19,464 nt of DNA from CAZAMT01 sp964486145 (GTDB lineage Bacteria > Bacteroidota > Bacteroidia > Bacteroidales > JAAAOM01): contig CAZAMT010000044.1 of assembly GCA_964486145.1 (NCBI GenBank), positions 1 through 19,464 of the forward strand. The letters run 5' to 3'. The position numbers were made by a program, and so were the translations under genes. This document shows, piece after piece, positions 15,846 through 19,464 of this stretch. The notes below the pieces were generated by a model. It saw nothing but the letters and a program-made list of their open reading frames with translations, did not search any database and had not been told where the DNA came from. Numbering within the stretch: position 1 is the stretch's first letter; each line of letters opens with the position of its first letter.

Positions 15846-15853
15846 CAAAAGTA
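15846..15853 (-). promoter_or_regulatory. -7 box for the microprotein/DUF2892 unit
   Basis: On the minus strand TACTTTTG matches TAnnTTTG exactly. Transcription would start near 15836-15843, leaving at most about ten bases before the microprotein ATG at 15833, so that ORF would be nearly leaderless from this promoter. No -33 element is evident, as expected if an activator is needed. Confidence 0.5.
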
Positions 15854-15875
15854 TCAATGATTTGAATTCTGTGCA

Positions 15876-15889
15876 GTGACTGAGGTCAC
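15876..15889. promoter_or_regulatory. Crp/Fnr-type operator GTGA-N6-TCAC
   Basis: GTGAC-TGAG-GTCAC is a perfect palindrome with the classic CRP half-sites GTGA and TCAC six bases apart. Its centre is about 33 bases upstream of the centre of the -7 box at 15846-15853, hence roughly -40 to -42 from the likely transcription start, the class II activator position. It overlaps the stop codon (15886-15888) of the Crp/Fnr gene itself. Confidence 0.6.
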
Positions 15890-16518
15890 CACTTCAATAA
15901 TTCGATGTTGTTGGAATGCTGTTTTAATAATTGTTCTGCTTCTAATTTTTTCATGGTCCTGCTTATAACCTCCCTAACCGTTCCAAGTTCACTCGCTATT
16001 TGCCGGTGAGAAATTTTAATGGGATTCTGGTTTGTTAACCTTACTTTTTCTCTCAGGTAATTATAGAGTCGTTTATCCAGTTTATCAAACAATACATGAT
16101 GGATGGTATCAAGTAGGTCACTGTACCTTAAATTATATTGCTGAAAAAACAAAGTGTTGATGTCCGGGAATTGCTTTGTCCATTTAAATACTTCATCAAC
16201 AGGCAGCAGAAGAGCAGTTGTATCTTCTTCGGTAGCAGCAAAAACTTTACTCGGCTCATTTCTCAAACCGGCAGCAAACGACATGATGCAGCTTTCATTG
16301 GGTCTGATGTAATACAAAAGCAGTTCTTTGTCCTGATGACTTGTGAATACCTTTATCAGACCCTCTATTACAATCGGAATTACCTTTACATACTGTCCTT
16401 CTCTTAATATTTCGGTGTTTTTTTCAATATCATTGATGGAAGCCAATGATAATATTTCAGAAACCAGGTCAGGGTTCAGGTATGACAATGATTGTGAAAT
16501 TTTCTCCTTTTTCGTCAT
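15886..16518 (-). CDS. Crp/Fnr-family transcriptional regulator
   Basis: This is a 210-residue regulator counted from the ATG at 16518; the frame extends two codons to a TTG at 16524, which I reject as the start. The N-terminal cyclic-nucleotide-type beta-barrel spans about 20-115, a long dimer helix about 118-145, and the winged helix about 168-208. The recognition helix reads VREVISRTMKKL with R182, E183 and R187, matching the CRP residues R180, E181 and R185 that read GTGA. The cAMP phosphate-binding loop is not conserved, and there is no FNR cysteine cluster, so the ligand is unknown. It lies 80 bases downstream of the PEP carboxylase gene. The palindrome at its own stop codon is a likely target. 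Confidence 0.88.
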   Translation of the reverse strand: MTKKEKISQSLSYLNPDLVSEILSLASINDIEKNTEILREGQYVKVIPIVIEGLIKVFTSHQDKELLLYYIRPNESCIMSFAAGLRNEPSKVFAATEEDTTALLLPVDEVFKWTKQFPDINTLFFQQYNLRYSDLLDTIHHVLFDKLDKRLYNYLREKVRLTNQNPIKISHRQIASELGTVREVISRTMKKLEAEQLLKQHSNNIELLKW

Positions 16519-16552
16519 AACCAATATTTTAATTTACAACCTTATAAATTTA

Positions 16553-16566
16553 CCATTTTACAATGG
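16553..16566. promoter_or_regulatory. palindrome upstream of the Crp/Fnr gene
   Basis: CCATT-TTAC-AATGG lies 35-48 bases before the regulator ATG in the 80-base gap after ppc. Just downstream on the minus strand, TAAGGTTG is one mismatch from TAnnTTTG with ATTG 16 bases before it, so a promoter with an overlapping operator is possible. The site does not resemble GTGA-N6-TCAC. Confidence 0.25.
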
Positions 16567-16598
16567 AATCATGTCCATGCAGATTAGAATATCAGTAT

Positions 16599-19373
16599 TT
16601 ATCCGGTATTTCCCATGGCATTCGCAATGGCGTTGACACAACGCAGTAACCTCAACATCGTTTTATCAACATCTGGCTTTCCTGCTTTTTTCTTTTCACG
16701 CCATTCTTTTAATAGCTCAATTTGTTGATTATGCAAAATTTGCAATGGTTCAGCCCGAAGTTTTGTCGAGTAAAAATGGTTGGTCCGCCGTTCTTCCATT
16801 GGTCTTTCCAACAGAAGTGATATCACTTCCCTGGTCTTGTTGAATTCATCAATCAGGCGGTTGAGAATTTTATCTCTCACAACCTTGTCTTCAACCAAAT
16901 CTGCATATTGCTTCATTATTTCAATATCCGTGGCAGCCAGACTGGTATCAACGTTGGTTAAAATATAGCGAATAAGGGGGTCGGTTTTGATGAGTTTTTT
17001 AAACCGGTTAAACTTTTCCGGCTCTCTTTTATGCATGTTTTCCAATGTATATCCCACACCGTACCAACTGGTGATATGATATCTTGACTGGTTCCATGAA
17101 AAAACCCACGGTATTGCTCTTAAATCGGATAGTGTGCGTTTCCCCGAGCGTCTGGCCGGCCTGGAACCAATTTTACTTGACTCAATAGCATCAATCGGTG
17201 TTGCCTGTGAATAAAATGAGATGAAATCATCATCCGAAGTTAATTCACTGTAGTACGCCATACTTTCACATGCAATAAAATCCATTACATCTTTTGCAGG
17301 ATGTTCATACCTGCTTGCAAAACGGTCCATTATCGAACTACTAAATGCACCGGCTACCAGCAATTCAAGATTGTATGCTGCATTTACCTTGTTTGCATAT
17401 TTGCGTTCAATGGTTTCTCCCTGCTCGGTTTGACGTATAAACCCGTTCACACTCTTGTAAGGCAGTGTTTTAATAAACCAGTGCGTTGGTCCCGCTCCAC
17501 GACTAATTGTACCTCCTTTACCATGAAAAAAATGTATGCTTACGCCATGCTTTTCACCAATGGCAATCAGTTCCTGTTGCGCCAGGTACAAATGCCATGC
17601 ACTCGAAAGAATCCCGCCATCTTTATTGCTGTCACTGTATCCAATCATAACATGCTGTCTGATCTCAGGATAATCATTTAGTTCTTTCTGGTATTCAAGC
17701 GATTCCTTTACTACCGGGTGTGAAAGATATTCGTCCATGATTGTTGGTGAATGAATGAGGTCATCAATGGTTTCAAACAGGGGAACCACCGGAATGCCTG
17801 TAACTAAATGGTTATTACGGATAGTGGTTAATCCGGCTTCTCTCTCCAACAGGTAAACATTAAAGAGATCCATCACGCTTCGGGTCATACTAACCAGTAT
17901 CATTCCTATGGAATCGTGTCCGTATCGACGGATATGTTCTGTTAATACACGAAAACATGACACCATACCTTCCGATTCACCGGAAAGCGAATCGCTGTTA
18001 TTTGTAAACGGCCTGTTGGCTTTCATCTCATTCATAATGAATTCTTTCTGCTGTTGATCATCCCACTCCTGGAAACCATTCATTTCCGGATAAGCCCTGT
18101 TGACTAACTGACGAATGGCTCTTTCATTGTAACTGCTGTTTTGACGAATATCCAGTTTTGATAAATGAAAACCAAAAACATCCACCAACCGGATAACGCT
18201 GTTTACATCTTCATTTGCAAGGGAAACAGCACCAAACTTCTGTAAGCTTTTCTTCAATAATATCAAATCTTCAATCAGTTGCTCTGAATGTCGATAACTG
18301 TATTTTTTCTCTGTAAATTCGGGACTCTCTTCCATACAATATTCAACAGGCAGTTTGGCCTGGATAAACTGAATGTACATACGGAAAACCTCAACTTCAT
18401 ACTGACCAAATAACAGGTCTCCTTTTTCATCCATTTCTGCTTTTAACTCCCATATTTTGCTTTGCAATTCGGAAGGAGCTTCAGCAAATGAAAAATATAT
18501 TCCCAAAGATTTTTCAAGCCTGGTTAAATGCTGTTTGATGACTGCAAATGCATTTACCCGCAAAGTTTTCAACGTGTACGAAGTAATATCAGCGGAAACC
18601 ATTGGATGACCATCCCGATCACCTCCAACCCAGTTCCCAAATGAAATTTTTGGTAATTTAAGTTCTGATCGAATCGCATCAGTATCAAAACCGAGATGCT
18701 CCCAAGCGTTTAACAGGTTTTTGTCAACAATAGGAATAACCTCCGGAAATACATTTTTAAAATAATATATGATGTTGTGCAATTCGCTTTTTATATCCGG
18801 TTTTTCAACAAAGATTTCCCCCGCGAACCATAAGCGGTGTAAGATGGATTTTATTTCTTTACGAATATCACTTTGCTCATTTGATGTATACATTTGGTTT
18901 TCGCGTTTCACCATCAAAAGGTAAAGTTGACGATAATGTTCAAGAACCACAGGTCGCTTTGCTTCCGTTGGATGAGCTGTTAGCACCGGTTCAACATGTA
19001 CTCTGTTAAATTGATTTACAATTTCCTGTTCGGAGATTTGTTGGTCCAAAACTGATTTAAGTTCTTTAGGCCACAAACCGTTGATCGAATCAATGCCGCT
19101 TTTTTCTTCTTTTAGCCTGCGATTTTGCACCGCCCCATTGACTTCAACAATATTTAATAATTGAAAACAAATGGAGTATAAATGAAGTAGTTTTTCGTCG
19201 TCAACTGCCTTTATCTTTTCAATACTATAGGCATCCGGATGAATCCAGGGTATTAAATCTGACAGTAAGTTTTCATTCAGATCCTGAAGAACTTCTCGAA
19301 AACAAAAAAGTAAAAATTCAAGGTCGACATAGGGTTTTCCAAGTTTATTCTTAACCAGGTTAAATACACTCAT
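16599..19373 (-). CDS. ppc: phosphoenolpyruvate carboxylase (divergent type)
   Basis: This cytoplasmic enzyme makes oxaloacetate from PEP and bicarbonate to refill the TCA cycle or feed fermentation to succinate. The 924 residues are full length. Motifs are VLTAHPTEA with catalytic H134, GNWVGGDRDGHP (246-257), FGFHLSKLDIRQNS (400-413), GYSDSNKDGG with K584, FHGKGGTISRGAGP (616-629), and R738 and R752 in GSRPA and LRAIPW. By the constant offset of 38 from E. coli numbering (K546 to K584, R587 to R625), E. coli R581 is replaced by K619. The C-terminus is GNTG rather than the usual RNTG. The other catalytic residues are present, so it is probably active. It precedes the Crp/Fnr gene on the same strand. 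Confidence 0.95.
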   Translation of the reverse strand: MSVFNLVKNKLGKPYVDLEFLLFCFREVLQDLNENLLSDLIPWIHPDAYSIEKIKAVDDEKLLHLYSICFQLLNIVEVNGAVQNRRLKEEKSGIDSINGLWPKELKSVLDQQISEQEIVNQFNRVHVEPVLTAHPTEAKRPVVLEHYRQLYLLMVKRENQMYTSNEQSDIRKEIKSILHRLWFAGEIFVEKPDIKSELHNIIYYFKNVFPEVIPIVDKNLLNAWEHLGFDTDAIRSELKLPKISFGNWVGGDRDGHPMVSADITSYTLKTLRVNAFAVIKQHLTRLEKSLGIYFSFAEAPSELQSKIWELKAEMDEKGDLLFGQYEVEVFRMYIQFIQAKLPVEYCMEESPEFTEKKYSYRHSEQLIEDLILLKKSLQKFGAVSLANEDVNSVIRLVDVFGFHLSKLDIRQNSSYNERAIRQLVNRAYPEMNGFQEWDDQQQKEFIMNEMKANRPFTNNSDSLSGESEGMVSCFRVLTEHIRRYGHDSIGMILVSMTRSVMDLFNVYLLEREAGLTTIRNNHLVTGIPVVPLFETIDDLIHSPTIMDEYLSHPVVKESLEYQKELNDYPEIRQHVMIGYSDSNKDGGILSSAWHLYLAQQELIAIGEKHGVSIHFFHGKGGTISRGAGPTHWFIKTLPYKSVNGFIRQTEQGETIERKYANKVNAAYNLELLVAGAFSSSIMDRFASRYEHPAKDVMDFIACESMAYYSELTSDDDFISFYSQATPIDAIESSKIGSRPARRSGKRTLSDLRAIPWVFSWNQSRYHITSWYGVGYTLENMHKREPEKFNRFKKLIKTDPLIRYILTNVDTSLAATDIEIMKQYADLVEDKVVRDKILNRLIDEFNKTREVISLLLERPMEERRTNHFYSTKLRAEPLQILHNQQIELLKEWREKKKAGKPDVDKTMLRLLRCVNAIANAMGNTG

Positions 19374-19388
19374 AACAAATCATTTGTT
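19374..19388. promoter_or_regulatory. palindrome directly upstream of the ppc start codon
   Basis: AACAAAT-C-ATTTGTT is a perfect 7-bp-arm palindrome touching the ppc ATG (19371-19373, minus strand). It covers the ribosome-binding region, so it could be an operator or a small RNA hairpin. The AT-rich composition makes chance possible. Confidence 0.3.
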
Positions 19389-19443
19389 TTTTGTGATTGG
19401 ACAATCGCATACATTCAGCCTTATTAATTAACTTCGTTGAACT

Positions 19444-19462
19444 CCCCGAAAAAATATCGGGG
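19444..19462. repeat. GC hairpin at the window edge
   Basis: CCCCGA-AAAAATA-TCGGGG forms a 6-bp GC-rich hairpin two bases from the window end. It may terminate a gene lying outside the window or be a short palindromic repeat. What follows it is cut off, so it cannot be typed. Confidence 0.4.
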
Positions 19463-19464
19463 CA

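Noticed and set aside
16519..16524. Start of the Crp/Fnr regulator at 16524
   Set aside because: The codon there is TTG; the ATG at 16518 is two codons downstream and gives a normal N-terminus.

Overview
The window looks like a chromosomal segment of a Bacteroidota bacterium, probably a free-living polysaccharide degrader of the Bacteroidales/Marinilabiliales type. This placement is inferred, not computed. It rests on A/T-rich leaders with few Shine-Dalgarno sites, several matches to the Bacteroidota -7 promoter box TAnnTTTG, a Nudix-type xylose regulator in the order xylR-xylB-xylA known from Bacteroides, a membrane-anchored LytTR regulator, and the lipoprotein form of the TRAP binding protein. 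I saw no rRNA, tRNA, CRISPR array, insertion sequence or phage gene.

Bases 1-5019 (+) form a sugar-acid module. It comprises 2-keto-3-deoxygluconate (KDG) kinase, KDPG aldolase, and a complete three-gene TRAP transporter (binding lipoprotein, small permease, large permease). It closes with a hairpin terminator at about 5039-5071. Together these genes would import a uronate or KDG-like acid and split it, via KDPG, into pyruvate and glyceraldehyde 3-phosphate. The large permease is about 150 residues longer than normal because of a hydrophobic insertion in its middle. A separately promoted membrane histidine kinase (5183-7009) follows, with two PAS domains made by an exact 163-residue-period duplication.

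Bases 7233-10825 (+) are the xylose operon: a Nudix-fold repressor-type regulator with a degenerate Nudix box, xylulokinase, and a class II xylose isomerase with all metal ligands present. It ends at a perfect 14-bp hairpin that can terminate transcription from both sides.

Bases 10971-14682 (-) hold a membrane LytTR regulator, a cobalamin-binding radical SAM protein resembling the hopanoid C-2 methylase (HpnP) family, and a front-end-type fatty acid desaturase. The last two genes are 20 bases apart and look like a lipid-modification pair of unknown product.

Bases 14846-15388 (+) encode a 180-residue protein of unknown function with a Tudor/CarD-like N-terminus. Bases 15519-19373 (-) carry, in transcription order, an atypical PEP carboxylase, a Crp/Fnr-family regulator, a previously untracked 31-codon membrane ORF and a DUF2892 inner-membrane protein. 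A GTGA-N6-TCAC palindrome overlapping the regulator's stop codon sits about 40 bases upstream of the likely start of transcription for the last two. It matches the recognition-helix residues of that regulator, so a local activation circuit is a reasonable hypothesis.

The most notable candidates for something new are the radical SAM/desaturase pair, the enlarged DctM, and the regulator/microprotein/DUF2892 cluster. None can be called a new system from sequence alone.
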